From: Pasteurella sp030783905
Lineage (GTDB): Bacteria; Pseudomonadota; Gammaproteobacteria; Enterobacterales; Pasteurellaceae
Direction of reading: 5' to 3'
Assembly: GCA_051122655.1 (NCBI GenBank)
Contig: CP182107.1
Location: 1,550,001-1,614,000 of the forward strand
DNA: 64,000 nucleotides
The translations under genes and the position numbers were made by a program. The notes beneath the pieces are model-generated. The model worked only from the letters and a program-made list of their open reading frames with translations. It had not been told where the DNA came from and searched no databases. Shown here piece after piece: positions 1 through 10,532 of this stretch (positions are counted from its first letter, which is position 1; every line of letters starts with the position of its first letter).

Positions 1-698
1 TTGCGATGTTAGTTCGTCATACTGGAAATTTAGCACAAACTGACCGCACTTTATTGCACGATTTTGCGCAACAAGAAAACGTCATGTTGTTTGTACAAGA
101 CGATCAACACCTCACTCAACTGTATGGCGATGCACCTTATTACAGGCTAGGTGATGGCAGTAAATTACATTTTGATATTCGCGATTTTATCCAAGTCAAT
201 GCCACGGTAAATCAAAAAATGATCGATACGGCCCTTGACTGGTTGGAACTCACCCCGAACGATAGCGTATTAGATTTGTTTTGTGGGATGGGGAATTTCA
301 CGCTCTCCCTGAGTCGTCAAGCTAATTTAGTGGTTGGTATTGAAGGCGTGAGGGAAATGGTTGAGAAAGCAACACGCAATGCGGAACAAAATCAATGTGA
401 TAATGTCCAATTTTATCAAGCAAATTTAGATCAACCGTTTGCGAAACAACCTTGGGCAAACCAATATTTTAATAAGATTTTACTCGACCCACCACGTACT
501 GGCGCGGCCTTTGCCTTAAATGCCTTATGTGAACTAGGGGCAGAAAAAATTTTATATGTATCTTGTAATCCAGCTACATTAGTACGCGATACGGCGATTT
601 TATTACAACATCACTACCGACTGAAAAAAGTCGCCATGATCGATATGTTCCCGAATACAGGACATTTAGAATCCATCAGTTTATTTGAGAAAGAATAG
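1..698 (+). CDS. rlmD: 23S rRNA (uracil-1939-C5)-methyltransferase RlmD, C-terminal part (gene begins before window)
   Basis: This is the C-terminal half of a TrmA/RumA-type RNA m5U methyltransferase, which uses S-adenosylmethionine to methylate U1939 of 23S rRNA. The frame is already open at base 3 and the family is about 430-440 residues, so the true start lies upstream; the ATG at 6 is internal. Visible motifs are the SAM-binding VLDLFCGMGNFTL, the DPPR block, and the catalytic-cysteine segment YVSCNPATLVRD. The C-terminus GHLESISLFEK is typical. The TrmA paralogue shares these motifs, but the next gene is relA, as in the gamma-proteobacterial rlmD-relA arrangement, which favours RlmD. relA starts 8 nt after the stop, suggesting co-transcription. 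Confidence 0.92.
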   Translation, partial: AMLVRHTGNLAQTDRTLLHDFAQQENVMLFVQDDQHLTQLYGDAPYYRLGDGSKLHFDIRDFIQVNATVNQKMIDTALDWLELTPNDSVLDLFCGMGNFTLSLSRQANLVVGIEGVREMVEKATRNAEQNQCDNVQFYQANLDQPFAKQPWANQYFNKILLDPPRTGAAFALNALCELGAEKILYVSCNPATLVRDTAILLQHHYRLKKVAMIDMFPNTGHLESISLFEKE

Positions 699-706
699 GA
701 TAAGTT

Positions 707-2926
707 ATGGTTGCAGTGCGAGGATCACATTTACTCAATCCCAAAGATTTTGTTATTGAAACCTGGTGTGCCAGTTTAGCGCTTTCCCCAGAAGTACGAG
801 CAAATCTGGTTAATGCTTGGTATTACTCGCAAAAGTATATACAACAAGCCCAAGACATCTCTTCTTGCTCATTACATTCCGGTGTGGAAATGGTCGAAAT
901 TCTCCACAGCCTGAATATGGATGCCGACAGTCTGTTGACCGCAATGCTCTATCCAACCATTCATTATAAGCTCGTCGACCTCAACCAAGTTAAAGAAGAC
1001 TTTGGGCATAATATCTATAAATTGGCAAAAGGCGTCATGGAAATGGATAACATTCGCCAACTCAATGCTAGCCAATCCGCTAATCACGCCCAAGTGGATA
1101 ATATCCGCCGAATGTTGCTCGCGATGGTGGATGATTTCCGTTGTGTGATTATCAAACTGGCAGAGCGGATTACTTTCTTAAGGGATGCCGAGCAAACCTG
1201 TTCTGAAGAAGAGAAAGTGCTTGCTGCCAAAGAATGTGCCAATATTTATGCCCCGCTAGCAAATCGTTTAGGTATTGGGCAATTAAAATGGGAGTTAGAA
1301 GATTACTGCTTCCGTTATCTCCATCCTGAACAATATCGCAGCATTGCCAAATTATTAAAAGAACGCCGCCTCGATCGCGAACAATATATTGCTGATTTTG
1401 TTGCCGAATTAAGTGATTATTTACGCCATAACATTGATAATGCAGAAGTGTATGGAAGACCGAAACATATCTATAGCATTTGGCGTAAAATGCAGAAAAA
1501 GCATCTTGAGTTTAGTGATCTCTACGATGTACGGGCAGTACGCATTATCGTGCCTGAATTACAGGATTGCTATACCGCACTAGGTATTGTACATACCCAC
1601 TTCAAACATATTCCCAAAGAATTTGATGATTATGTTGCTAACCCTAAACCAAATGGTTACCAATCTATCCATACCGTTGTCCTCGGCAAAGAGGGCAAGC
1701 CTGTAGAAGTGCAAATTCGTACCCAACAAATGCATGATGATGCCGAGCTTGGGGTAGCTGCACACTGGAAATATAAAGAAGGCACGACTGGTGGTCGTTC
1801 TGGCTATGAAGAAAAAATCACTTGGTTACGTAAACTTCTGGCTTGGCAAGATGATATTACGGATTCAGGGGAAATTATGGCAGAAATGCGTAGCCAGGTC
1901 TTTGACGATCGCGTTTACGTGTTTACGCCCAAAGGTGAAGTGATTGACTTACCAACAGGCTCAACCCCATTAGATTTTGCCTATGCGATTCATAGTGAAA
2001 TTGGCCATCGTTGTATCGGGGCAAAAGTCAACGGACGCATTGTTCCTTTTACTTATCAACTGCAAATGGGTGATCAAATTGACATCATTACCCAGAAAAA
2101 TACCACCCCAAGTCGTGATTGGTTAAACCCGAATTTGGGCTTCACCCATACCGCCAAGGCACGGGCAAAAATCCACGCATGGTTTAAGAAACAGGATCGT
2201 GAAAAAAATATTCCAGCGGGTAAAGAAATGCTGGAAAACGAATTAACTCGCTTAAATATCAGTTTAAAACAAATCGAACAACATGCCTTGGCTCGCTATA
2301 ACCTGAAAAACCTAGAAGATTTATACGCGGGCATTGGTGGTGGCGATATTCGTCTTAATCATCTGATTAACTTTTTACAAAACAAATTGATCAAAACCAC
2401 CGCGCAAGAGGTGGATGAAGAAATTTTACGTCATGTGGCAACGAAAAGTGCGGCCAATAATCAACAAAAAGAAAAGCCTCGAGGTTATGTCATCGTAGAA
2501 GGGGTTGGTAACTTAATGCATCACATTGCCCGTTGCTGTCAACCGATTCCGGGTGATCACATTATGGGGTACATTACGATGGGACGAGGAATTTCCATTC
2601 ATCGTAGTGATTGTGAGCAATTTTTAGAACTGCAACAAGCCCACCCTGAACGTGTGGTAGAATCCATTTGGGGCGATCATTATGCCAGCGGATTTAAGAT
2701 CAGCATTCGGATTATCGCCAGCGATCGTAGTGGCTTATTACGCGATATTACGACAGTCTTAGCGAACGATAAAATTAGTGTATTAGGGGTGTCTAGCCGC
2801 ACGGACACCAAAAAACAACTCGCCACAATTGATATGGAAATTGAGCTGAATAATGTTCAAATTCTGAGTAAAATTCTAGCTCGTCTTGCAAAACTGGACG
2901 ATGTGATTGAAGCAAAACGCCTATAA
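707..2926 (+). CDS. relA: RelA, (p)ppGpp synthetase I
   Basis: RelA makes the stringent-response alarmone (p)ppGpp from ATP and GTP/GDP when uncharged tRNA is in the ribosomal A site. The 739-residue length fits the family. The N-terminal HD-like domain (about residues 50-200) lacks the catalytic His-Asp pair, as in synthetase-only RelA. The synthetase domain shows KHIYSIWRKMQKK, YDVRAVRII and PNGYQSIHTVV. The EFDD sequence just before PNGYQSIH is the EXDD signature of monofunctional RelA, in contrast to RXKD in SpoT. A TGS domain (VYVFTPKGEVIDLP) and a C-terminal ACT domain (SIRIIASDRSGLLRDIT) follow. It lies 8 nt after rlmD and 23 nt before dgkA, so a three-gene unit is likely. Confidence 0.96.
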   Translation: MVAVRGSHLLNPKDFVIETWCASLALSPEVRANLVNAWYYSQKYIQQAQDISSCSLHSGVEMVEILHSLNMDADSLLTAMLYPTIHYKLVDLNQVKEDFGHNIYKLAKGVMEMDNIRQLNASQSANHAQVDNIRRMLLAMVDDFRCVIIKLAERITFLRDAEQTCSEEEKVLAAKECANIYAPLANRLGIGQLKWELEDYCFRYLHPEQYRSIAKLLKERRLDREQYIADFVAELSDYLRHNIDNAEVYGRPKHIYSIWRKMQKKHLEFSDLYDVRAVRIIVPELQDCYTALGIVHTHFKHIPKEFDDYVANPKPNGYQSIHTVVLGKEGKPVEVQIRTQQMHDDAELGVAAHWKYKEGTTGGRSGYEEKITWLRKLLAWQDDITDSGEIMAEMRSQVFDDRVYVFTPKGEVIDLPTGSTPLDFAYAIHSEIGHRCIGAKVNGRIVPFTYQLQMGDQIDIITQKNTTPSRDWLNPNLGFTHTAKARAKIHAWFKKQDREKNIPAGKEMLENELTRLNISLKQIEQHALARYNLKNLEDLYAGIGGGDIRLNHLINFLQNKLIKTTAQEVDEEILRHVATKSAANNQQKEKPRGYVIVEGVGNLMHHIARCCQPIPGDHIMGYITMGRGISIHRSDCEQFLELQQAHPERVVESIWGDHYASGFKISIRIIASDRSGLLRDITTVLANDKISVLGVSSRTDTKKQLATIDMEIELNNVQILSKILARLAKLDDVIEAKRL

Positions 2927-2949
2927 TTCAGCCATTAAGGATAATAAAA

Positions 2950-3306
2950 ATGTATAAAACAACTGGACTTACTCATCTCATTAAAGCTACAGGTTATTCA
3001 CTCAAAGGGCTAAAAAGTGCGGTTAAATTTGAAACTGCATTTCGCCATGAACTGCTCGCTGCCATTTTTTTGGTGCCGTTAGCCTTTTGGCTCGGCGACA
3101 ATGGGCTTGAAATTGCCTTAATGCTTGGCTCCCTTTTGTTAGTACTTGCCTTTGAACTGATTAACAGTGCGATTGAAGCAGTCGTTGATCGTATCAGTTT
3201 GGAGCATCATGAACTTTCTGGGCGCGCCAAAGATTTTGGCTCCGCCTCGGTTTTTATTGCCATGGTCAATGTGGTTGTGGTATGGGGACTCATCCTATTC
3301 TATTAA
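2950..3306 (+). CDS. dgkA: Diacylglycerol kinase DgkA
   Basis: Small integral inner-membrane diacylglycerol kinase that phosphorylates diacylglycerol to phosphatidic acid, recycling lipid left by membrane-derived oligosaccharide and LPS modification. The 118-residue length matches the family. Three hydrophobic segments are visible (about residues 32-50, 55-72 and 97-117). The conserved motif appears as AFELINSAIEAVVDRI, with the Glu and Asn that bind Mg-ATP. An uptake word AAGTGCGGT lies inside the gene near 3014. It follows relA closely, and a hairpin lies just downstream at 3369-3390. Confidence 0.95.
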   Translation: MYKTTGLTHLIKATGYSLKGLKSAVKFETAFRHELLAAIFLVPLAFWLGDNGLEIALMLGSLLLVLAFELINSAIEAVVDRISLEHHELSGRAKDFGSASVFIAMVNVVVVWGLILFY

Positions 3307-3368
3307 GCCGAAAGATAACGTGAATGGCATCATGAGAATAGTGGTATGCTTAACGCTGTGAATAAAAA

Positions 3369-3390
3369 AACCGCACCTCAAAGTGCGGTT
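3369..3390 (-). terminator. Rho-independent terminator built on an uptake-sequence pair
   Basis: The arms AACCGCAC and GTGCGGTT form an 8-bp stem with a 6-nt loop. Read on the minus strand the stem is followed by seven T residues, so it should end fba transcription. On the plus strand the following CTCTTTT is a weaker T tract that may also end the dgkA unit. One arm carries the uptake word AAGTGCGGT, as is common for Pasteurellaceae terminators. Confidence 0.8.
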
Positions 3391-3413
3391 CTCTTTTAAC
3401 CGAGTTTTGTCAA

Positions 3414-4493
<1,080 letters not shown>

Positions 4494-4600
4494 TTTCTGC
4501 TTCCTTTATTTATTTGATTAGAGTGAAATTTTGTTTCTTGATAAGTCTCATACCTATCATTCAAAATAGAGAGGGGCGGCTATCGCCTGCCCCTACCCAA

Positions 4601-5764
4601 TTAACCATTTGCGCGTTTTTCTAAGATTTCCACTGCGGGTAATACTTTACCTTCAACGAATTCTAAGAATGCACCACCACCGGTTGAGATATAAGAAATT
4701 TTATCTTTGATACCGAAGAGATCAATCGCCGCTAAGGTATCACCACCACCTGCAATTGAGAAACCTTCACTATTAGCGATGGCTTGAGAAATGATTTCCG
4801 TGCCTTTACGGAAATTCGGGAACTCAAATACGCCCACTGGACCATTCCAAAGAATGGTTTTGGCATTTTTGATGATGTCAGCCAATTGCTGTGCAGATTT
4901 ATCACCAATATCAAAAATTGACTCGTTGTCTTGTACTTGATCTACTGCTTTTTCAGTTGCTTCCGCTGTTTCAGAGAATTCTAGCCCTACGCGAACATCC
5001 ACTGGTACAGGAATGTCTGTGCTTGCAGCTAAATTCTTCGCCACAGGAATCAAATCTTCTTCATATAATGATTTACCTACATTGTGACCTGCTGCGGCGA
5101 TAAAAGTATTCGCGATACCGCCACCCACAATAATTTGGTCAGCAATTTTAGACAAGGAATTGAGTACTTCTAATTTAGTTGATACTTTAGAACCACCTAC
5201 AATCGCCACCATCGGACGAGCAGGTTCTTTTAATGCTTTACCTAACGCGTCTAACTCAGCCGCTAATAATGGACCTGCGCAAGCCACTGGTGCATATTCT
5301 GCCACACCATAAGTAGAGGCTTGTGCACGGTGTGCGGTACCAAAGGCATCCATCACAAATACATCACAAAGTGCGGCATATTTTTTGCCTAATTCTGGAT
5401 CGTTTTTCTTCTCACCTTTGTTAATGCGCACATTTTCTAATACGACGATTTCGCCTTGGTTCACTTCAACGCCGTCTAAATAATCACGCACCAAACGCAC
5501 AGGCACATCTAAATGCGCATTTAAGTAATCAACTACTGGTTTCAGTGAGTTTGTTTCATCAAATTCACCTTCTGTCGGACGACCTAAGTGTGAAGTTACC
5601 ATCACTTTTGCCCCTTTTTCGAGCGCAAGTTTTAAAGTAGGAATTGTCGCACGGATACGTGCATCAGAAGTCACTTTACCGTCTTTGACTGGCACATTTA
5701 AATCAGCACGAATAAACACACGTTTGCCGTTTAAATCCAAGTCTGTCATTTTGATTACTGACAT
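4601..5764 (-). CDS. pgk: Phosphoglycerate kinase
   Basis: Glycolytic enzyme transferring phosphate from 1,3-bisphosphoglycerate to ADP. The 387-residue length fits bacterial Pgk. Family motifs present are the N-terminal RADLNVPV, the substrate-binding TSHLGRPTEG, VMDAFGTAHRAQAS, the hinge VAIVGGSKVSTK, ILWNGPVGVFE, and the nucleotide-binding GGGDTLAA. AAGAGGA precedes the ATG. No epd gene is adjacent upstream, unlike in E. coli, so the unit here is pgk-fba only. A GC-rich imperfect hairpin (4572-4594) lies between the two genes. Confidence 0.97.
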   Translation of the reverse strand: MSVIKMTDLDLNGKRVFIRADLNVPVKDGKVTSDARIRATIPTLKLALEKGAKVMVTSHLGRPTEGEFDETNSLKPVVDYLNAHLDVPVRLVRDYLDGVEVNQGEIVVLENVRINKGEKKNDPELGKKYAALCDVFVMDAFGTAHRAQASTYGVAEYAPVACAGPLLAAELDALGKALKEPARPMVAIVGGSKVSTKLEVLNSLSKIADQIIVGGGIANTFIAAAGHNVGKSLYEEDLIPVAKNLAASTDIPVPVDVRVGLEFSETAEATEKAVDQVQDNESIFDIGDKSAQQLADIIKNAKTILWNGPVGVFEFPNFRKGTEIISQAIANSEGFSIAGGGDTLAAIDLFGIKDKISYISTGGGAFLEFVEGKVLPAVEILEKRANG

Positions 5765-5880
5765 ATATTATCCTCTTACTGGTTAAATTAAAAAATGAGA
5801 AAACTTAACTCATTATACCCCTTTCTAACTAGGCTGTACTGCGTTAGATCAAACAATTTTTATTATTTAACAAATAAAAA

Positions 5881-6576
5881 TTAATATCCTGTGCGACTTC
5901 TTGGGCAATCGATTACGTGCCAATTTAAATCATAGCAAATAAACAGCTCATTACGACTTGCCCCTAAATAGGCCTGTTTTAAGTGTTTATTATTTTTGCG
6001 TAACCACTGAAAAAGCGCATTCCGACTCAATTCATAATGCGGTAATTTTAAAGTGCGGTATAATTCACGTTGTTTTTCAAAATACGCTTTTGCTTCATCA
6101 AAAGCACAAGCACCATGTTTTTCCCACTCACCTTGTAATAAATTCGCACTTGGCGATTCTGGTAAATATTGCTCGATAATCTCTTGTGGTACCATCGGTA
6201 AATCACCTCGACAAAAACGAGGATGATCAGACACTCGGCGAGCACGCTCATTTTGAGGCCATAAACCATGAATCACCCAGCCAAATTGCTGCGTTAAGCC
6301 ACACTGATATTGTAAGGAATTGGGTAAATCATTACCGTAACGGCTACGTTGTTTCTCACAGAATGCAGGGGACCAAGATAACACAAAAGTATAATAATCC
6401 GTCGGCGCATTGGCATTTTGACCAATAGGATCATTTTTCATAATATAGTCGTAATTACGATCCACGATAATGTCGACGGCTTGTTTTTGTTTAGAAAAGA
6501 AATACCAACCGGCTAACAAAAACATTAGAAAACAAACCACAAAAATAGACAATTGAAGTGTTTTTTTCTCGTCCAT
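5881..6576 (-). CDS. rna: Ribonuclease T2-family (RNase I-like) endonuclease, membrane-anchored or secreted
   Basis: RNase T2 family member of 231 residues, cleaving single-stranded RNA through a 2',3'-cyclic phosphate in the periplasm. Both active-site blocks are visible: GWVIHGLWPQN (first catalytic His) and EWEKHGAC (second His with Glu and Lys). FVLSWSPAFC and several cysteines are typical of the family. The N-terminus has one strongly hydrophobic segment (about residues 9-28) after a short basic region, consistent with export or a signal anchor; no clear cleavage site is seen. It is transcribed alone and divergently from the ferredoxin gene. Confidence 0.88.
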   Translation of the reverse strand: MDEKKTLQLSIFVVCFLMFLLAGWYFFSKQKQAVDIIVDRNYDYIMKNDPIGQNANAPTDYYTFVLSWSPAFCEKQRSRYGNDLPNSLQYQCGLTQQFGWVIHGLWPQNERARRVSDHPRFCRGDLPMVPQEIIEQYLPESPSANLLQGEWEKHGACAFDEAKAYFEKQRELYRTLKLPHYELSRNALFQWLRKNNKHLKQAYLGASRNELFICYDLNWHVIDCPRSRTGY

Positions 6577-6654
6577 AAAATTCCTATTTCACTTTTAGAG
6601 CGGATTGATTATAATCCTCCGCTTTCAATTGTAACACGACAAAGGACATACACC

Positions 6655-6915
6655 ATGGCGCTTTTAATCACCGACAAATGCACAAATTGCGATATGTGTG
6701 AGCCAGAATGTCCAAATCAAGCGATCTCAATGGGAGAAGAAATTTATGTCATTGATCCTGCACTTTGTACAGAATGTGTGGGACATTATGAGATCCCCAC
6801 TTGCCAAAAAGTCTGTCCAATTAGTCATTGTATCATCACCGATCCCGATCACATTGAAACCAATGAACAATTGTGGGAACGTTTTGTGCTCATTCATCAT
6901 GCTGACAAATTATAA
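6655..6915 (+). CDS. yfhL: YfhL-type 2[4Fe-4S] ferredoxin
   Basis: Small ferredoxin of 86 residues. Two cluster-binding motifs are visible: CTNCDMCEPECP near the N-terminus, and a second CxxC with an eight-residue insertion before the following cysteines (CTECVGHYEIPTCQKVCP), which is the spacing of the YfhL/Alvin ferredoxin group. The chosen ATG at 6655 has AAAGGA at about 10 nt and gives MALLITDKCTNC, the standard family start. An upstream in-frame extension to 6553 has no family resemblance. The redox partner is not evident from the neighbours. Confidence 0.9.
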   Translation: MALLITDKCTNCDMCEPECPNQAISMGEEIYVIDPALCTECVGHYEIPTCQKVCPISHCIITDPDHIETNEQLWERFVLIHHADKL

Positions 6916-7050
6916 CCAATTTTGAGTGTAACAAGTATTCTTTGTCTTGAAAATGAATTCAAACACCTCAACACTTATTTTGCCTACCTTTTGTTTCTCA
7001 CTCATCACACGATTACACCACTATATTTCCCTAGCATATAAATAAAAAAA

Positions 7051-7066
7051 TCGGGCAAATGCCCGA
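7051..7066 (-). terminator. Rho-independent terminator for the yfiF-like gene
   Basis: TCGGGCA and TGCCCGA make a 7-bp perfect stem with a two-base centre. On the minus strand it is followed directly by seven T residues. It lies 6 nt beyond the stop of the minus-strand methyltransferase gene. Confidence 0.85.
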
Positions 7067-7071
7067 CTCAA

Positions 7072-8157
7072 TTAACCTAAACGATAATCCCATTGTGCTA
7101 ATAAAATGCCCGTTGCGACCGCAATATTTAATTCTGCTTGCAATGGATTACCAAGAGATAATACCACTTGTTTATCCTCAGGCTGGGCAAGGCTTGCATC
7201 ATGTTGTTCATTCAGTATAAACACCACTTTTGGCGCAAAGGTTAAGCTAGCGAGAGGTTGAGCTTGTTTATTGGAGGTGACATGAATCAGTTGATAACCC
7301 GCTTGGCGCAATTGTTGTAAAGCGCTTGCCACATCAGGCGTTTCTAACACGCGCACATATTCCATCCCACCTTCTGCCACACGCATTGCCGCTGATGCAT
7401 TCAAATTGTCCACCAAGCCTTGTTCAAGTACCACACCTTTCACACCAAAGACCGCACAAGTACGCACCACACCACCTAAATTATGTGGATTTTGCACACC
7501 GTCTATTAACACAAGACAGTCTTGTTTGCGTGGAATGTCTAAATAACCCGATAAAGTAAAAGGACGGGCTTTTTTCACTAACATACAGATGCCACCATGA
7601 TGCGACGTGCCACTCACTAACGCCAATTCCGCATTGTCCACGACATGATAGGCTTTTTTCTGCTCAGCTAAATAACTGAAAAGCGCACCGCTCTTTTTCG
7701 CCATTTCAACCGTCGCCCAAATACGCACAATGCTTTCTGGGCGCTGTGCAAATAATGCCAGACAGGCATTTTCACCGTACACTTTCATTTCTTCGGCACG
7801 GTTTTTCTTAATTTTTTCTGGTGCACGAGGTGAAAGTGGTCCCGTTTTCTTTTCACGTGGTTTTTCATTCAAGCCGGTGCTTTTCACCACCACTTTTACT
7901 TTCCCTTCTTCCCCGCTGGCGGTACGCATTGTGGTTTCGACAAGACGTGGCTCAAGCGTTTGAGGACGGCGCAACGCCTTATTTTTATTCGAAAAACGAT
8001 GTTCCGCCTTATTATCACGTGATGACTGTTCGCCTCGCGTAACAGATTGTTGCGTAAAGTGCGGTGCTTTTTTGCCAGATTTTTCACCGACGGTACGTTC
8101 ATTAAATTTTTTAGTGGACGTGTGTTGAAAGACAGGCGGGGTTGTTTTGCTCTTCAT
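7072..8157 (-). CDS. yfiF: TrmH-family (SpoU/SPOUT) RNA 2'-O-methyltransferase, YfiF-like
   Basis: Putative RNA ribose methyltransferase of 361 residues. The N-terminal third (about residues 1-125) is very basic and low-complexity, as in E. coli YfiF. Next comes the substrate-binding subdomain (VYGENACLALFAQRPESIVR), then the SPOUT domain with NPHNLGGVVRTCAVFGVKG (motif 1) and AELNIAVATGILLAQW (motif 3). The middle motif, usually G-x-E, reads LNEQHDASL and is divergent. The order 'YGENA...HHGG' matches YfiF better than RlmB or TrmH. The RNA target is not known to me. An uptake word lies at about 8057. Confidence 0.85.
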   Translation of the reverse strand: MKSKTTPPVFQHTSTKKFNERTVGEKSGKKAPHFTQQSVTRGEQSSRDNKAEHRFSNKNKALRRPQTLEPRLVETTMRTASGEEGKVKVVVKSTGLNEKPREKKTGPLSPRAPEKIKKNRAEEMKVYGENACLALFAQRPESIVRIWATVEMAKKSGALFSYLAEQKKAYHVVDNAELALVSGTSHHGGICMLVKKARPFTLSGYLDIPRKQDCLVLIDGVQNPHNLGGVVRTCAVFGVKGVVLEQGLVDNLNASAAMRVAEGGMEYVRVLETPDVASALQQLRQAGYQLIHVTSNKQAQPLASLTFAPKVVFILNEQHDASLAQPEDKQVVLSLGNPLQAELNIAVATGILLAQWDYRLG

Positions 8158-8322
8158 GTCGATATGCCTATTTGCTGATTTGAGAAAGCAAAACTGGGCA
8201 AAAAATCACCTAGTTTTGCAAGAAAGTGTGAGCATTATAACGAAAAAACCGCATTTTTCTACCAAGTCGCGAAGTAAATATTGTAAACTACAGAGCTAAT
8301 CAAACTATAGAGAATGATTTTT

Positions 8323-9699
8323 ATGCTGATAAACAAAACCAAACGAGCAAAACAAAATATCAATCGTTTATTCTGTTTACCTTTACAAGCTGAACACATT
8401 GAATTTATGTATTGTGCTGCCGAATTTAAGCAGCAAATCCTTCAGCTCATTAAACAAGCAAAATCACGTATTTATGTGACCGCACTTTATTGGCAGCACG
8501 ACGAAGCGGGTCAAGAAATTTTAGATGCAATCTACCGCGCTAAACAAAATAATCCCTCATTAGAGATCAAGATCCTAATTGACTGGCATCGTGCACAACG
8601 CAATTTATTGGGTGCAGAAAAAAGTATGACCAATGCCGATTGGTATCGTGAACAACGTGCCAAATATCAACTCAACCAAGATTCCCCTCTCTTTTGGGGT
8701 GTCCCCGTCAACACCCGAGAAGTCTTCGGTGTGTTACATATTAAAGGTTTTGTGTTTGATGATACGGTCTTATACAGTGGCGCAAGCATTAACAATGTTT
8801 ACTTAAACCAGTTTAATAAATACCGTTACGATCGCTACCATAAAATCACTCATCCTGAATTAGCCAACAGCATGGTGAATTTTATCAATGCTTATTTATT
8901 GGATCCGTTAGCTGTGCATCCATTAGATCAAAGCACACCTCCAACCACCAAAGAAATACGCCCCGCGATTAAAGAATTTCGCAAAACGCTCGCGTTTGAT
9001 GCCCGTTATACATTAAAAGGGGCTCGCTTCTTAGAAGACATCCCAGAACAACTCTGTATTTCGGCTCTCTTTGGCTTGAGTAAATACAGTAATCAATTAA
9101 ACCAAGTGATCGAGGATCTCTTCCAAATTGTGGAAGAGGAATTGGTGATTTGTACCCCTTATTTTAATTTTCCACGCACGCTACAACAAAAGATCCGCCG
9201 TTTGTTGAATAAAGGTAAAAAAGTGGAAATTATTGTCGGCGATAAAACCGCCAATGACTTCTATATCCCGCCTTCTGAACCCTTTAAAATGGCAGGTGCC
9301 TTGCCTTATTTATATGAAAGTAATTTGCGCCGTTTTAGTAAAAAGTTTGAATATGAAATCAACCAAGGTTTGTTAGTGATACGGACTTGGAAAGATGGGG
9401 ATAATTCATACCACTTGAAAGGGGTTTGGGTCGATAAAAATTATGTGTTACTCACTGGCAATAATTTAAATCCAAGAGCATGGCGTTTAGATGCGGAAAA
9501 TGGTCTATTTATCGCCGATCCAAAACAAGAGTTACGCGCACAATTTGAACAAGAGTTGGCACATATTCGCCAACATACACAAATATTACGCCATTATTCT
9601 GAACTGGAAGAAATGAAAGAGTATCCCGCACCAGTACAAAAATTACTGAAAAAATTTGCCCGTGTGAAAGCGGATAAATTAGTGAAGATGATTTTATAA
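8323..9699 (+). CDS. pssA: Phosphatidylserine synthase (CDP-diacylglycerol-serine O-phosphatidyltransferase)
   Basis: Phospholipase D-superfamily enzyme that makes phosphatidylserine from CDP-diacylglycerol and serine, the first step toward phosphatidylethanolamine. Both HKD-type motifs are seen: LHIKGFVFDDTVLYSGAS and YHLKGVWVDKNYVLLTGNN. Long stretches match E. coli PssA, such as VEIIVGDKTANDFYIP and NLNPRAWRLDAENGLF. Two in-frame ATGs compete. The one at 8323 has AGAGA 9 nt upstream, whereas the ATG at 8314 would overlap that site, so 8323 is preferred (458 residues). It is divergent from the yfiF-like gene and followed by a terminator. Confidence 0.95.
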   Translation: MLINKTKRAKQNINRLFCLPLQAEHIEFMYCAAEFKQQILQLIKQAKSRIYVTALYWQHDEAGQEILDAIYRAKQNNPSLEIKILIDWHRAQRNLLGAEKSMTNADWYREQRAKYQLNQDSPLFWGVPVNTREVFGVLHIKGFVFDDTVLYSGASINNVYLNQFNKYRYDRYHKITHPELANSMVNFINAYLLDPLAVHPLDQSTPPTTKEIRPAIKEFRKTLAFDARYTLKGARFLEDIPEQLCISALFGLSKYSNQLNQVIEDLFQIVEEELVICTPYFNFPRTLQQKIRRLLNKGKKVEIIVGDKTANDFYIPPSEPFKMAGALPYLYESNLRRFSKKFEYEINQGLLVIRTWKDGDNSYHLKGVWVDKNYVLLTGNNLNPRAWRLDAENGLFIADPKQELRAQFEQELAHIRQHTQILRHYSELEEMKEYPAPVQKLLKKFARVKADKLVKMIL

Positions 9700-9750
9700 C
9701 ATCTGCTCAGTAAGGTGGTGATGCCTTTTGTCTGAATAAAATAAGATAAC

Positions 9751-9780
9751 AAAGACCGCACTTAGGCGGTCTTTGTTTTT
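9751..9780 (+). terminator. Rho-independent terminator after pssA
   Basis: AAAGACCGC and GCGGTCTTT form a 9-bp perfect stem with a 6-nt loop (ACTTAG), followed by GTTTTTT on the plus strand. It lies 51 nt after the pssA stop. Confidence 0.9.
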
Positions 9781-9804
9781 TGAGGAGAAGTTATGATGAA
9801 CTTG

Positions 9805-10515
9805 TTACATTTGTGTGTCATCAATGATTAAGTAGGCCTTCGCTACTGGGCCATGTACGCCCACCACTTTGATTAACTCAATATCGGCGGTTGAACTTGG
9901 TCCCGCAATCAAGTTAATACAAGATGGCATACGCTCCCCTTGTTGTGCTTTTTCATGCAAAATTTGCGAAAGCTGGGCAACGCGTGGCAAAATCGTACTT
10001 TTATTTAATACAACAATCGACACTTTCGGCAATAAACTCACTAAACGTCCACGTTGTGCATCAGAAAAGAGGACAATCCCGCCCGATTCGGTTAAACCAT
10101 ATTCCGCAAACACAATCCCGATATTGGCGGTATTGGCAAAAGTGCGGTTCATTTCTGCTGAATTTTCTGACCAAATATGGGTTTCGTATTGTGCTTGAAC
10201 GGCAGGCGTGATGCCCGACTCTACCAAACGGCGGTCATCATTAACAATCACAGGTCCCCCACCATATGCTTCACATAGTGTCAATAAATCTGCGCTCGCC
10301 TTCTCTGGCGTGGTCACTTGGCAATTCACTAACATCGTTTGTGAAGCAAACTCAATAAATGCCTCGCAACGCTGCTCAAGGCTTAACTCCGTTAAACGGG
10401 TTGTCGGATGCGCATTTAATGGGTGATATTCACTGACCACTTGTGTCCGCGTCTCACGGCCTAATTGCTTGGCAAGGTGATCTAAAAACTGTTGTCTATT
10501 ATGTTGATCTAACAT
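9805..10515 (-). CDS. lutC: Lactate utilization protein C (LutC/YkgG, DUF162 family)
   Basis: Third subunit of the LutABC (YkgEFG) complex, which oxidises L-lactate to pyruvate. The 236-residue length and the C-terminal LUD domain fit: YGLTESGGIVLFSDAQRGRL and INLIAGPSSTADIELIKVVGVHGP, the latter being the typical family ending. GAGGAA precedes the ATG. It is the last gene of lctP-lutA-lutB-lutC, 17 nt after lutB. It contains an uptake word near 10139. The exact role of LutC within the complex is not evident from sequence. Confidence 0.93.
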   Translation of the reverse strand: MLDQHNRQQFLDHLAKQLGRETRTQVVSEYHPLNAHPTTRLTELSLEQRCEAFIEFASQTMLVNCQVTTPEKASADLLTLCEAYGGGPVIVNDDRRLVESGITPAVQAQYETHIWSENSAEMNRTFANTANIGIVFAEYGLTESGGIVLFSDAQRGRLVSLLPKVSIVVLNKSTILPRVAQLSQILHEKAQQGERMPSCINLIAGPSSTADIELIKVVGVHGPVAKAYLIIDDTQM

Positions 10516-10532
10516 TGAAATTCCTCACTTAA

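Noticed and set aside
4572..4594. Terminator between pgk and fba
   Set aside because: AGGGGC/GCCCCT forms a stem, but the interior is imperfect and there is no proper T-run on the minus strand; it may only be a processing or attenuation structure.
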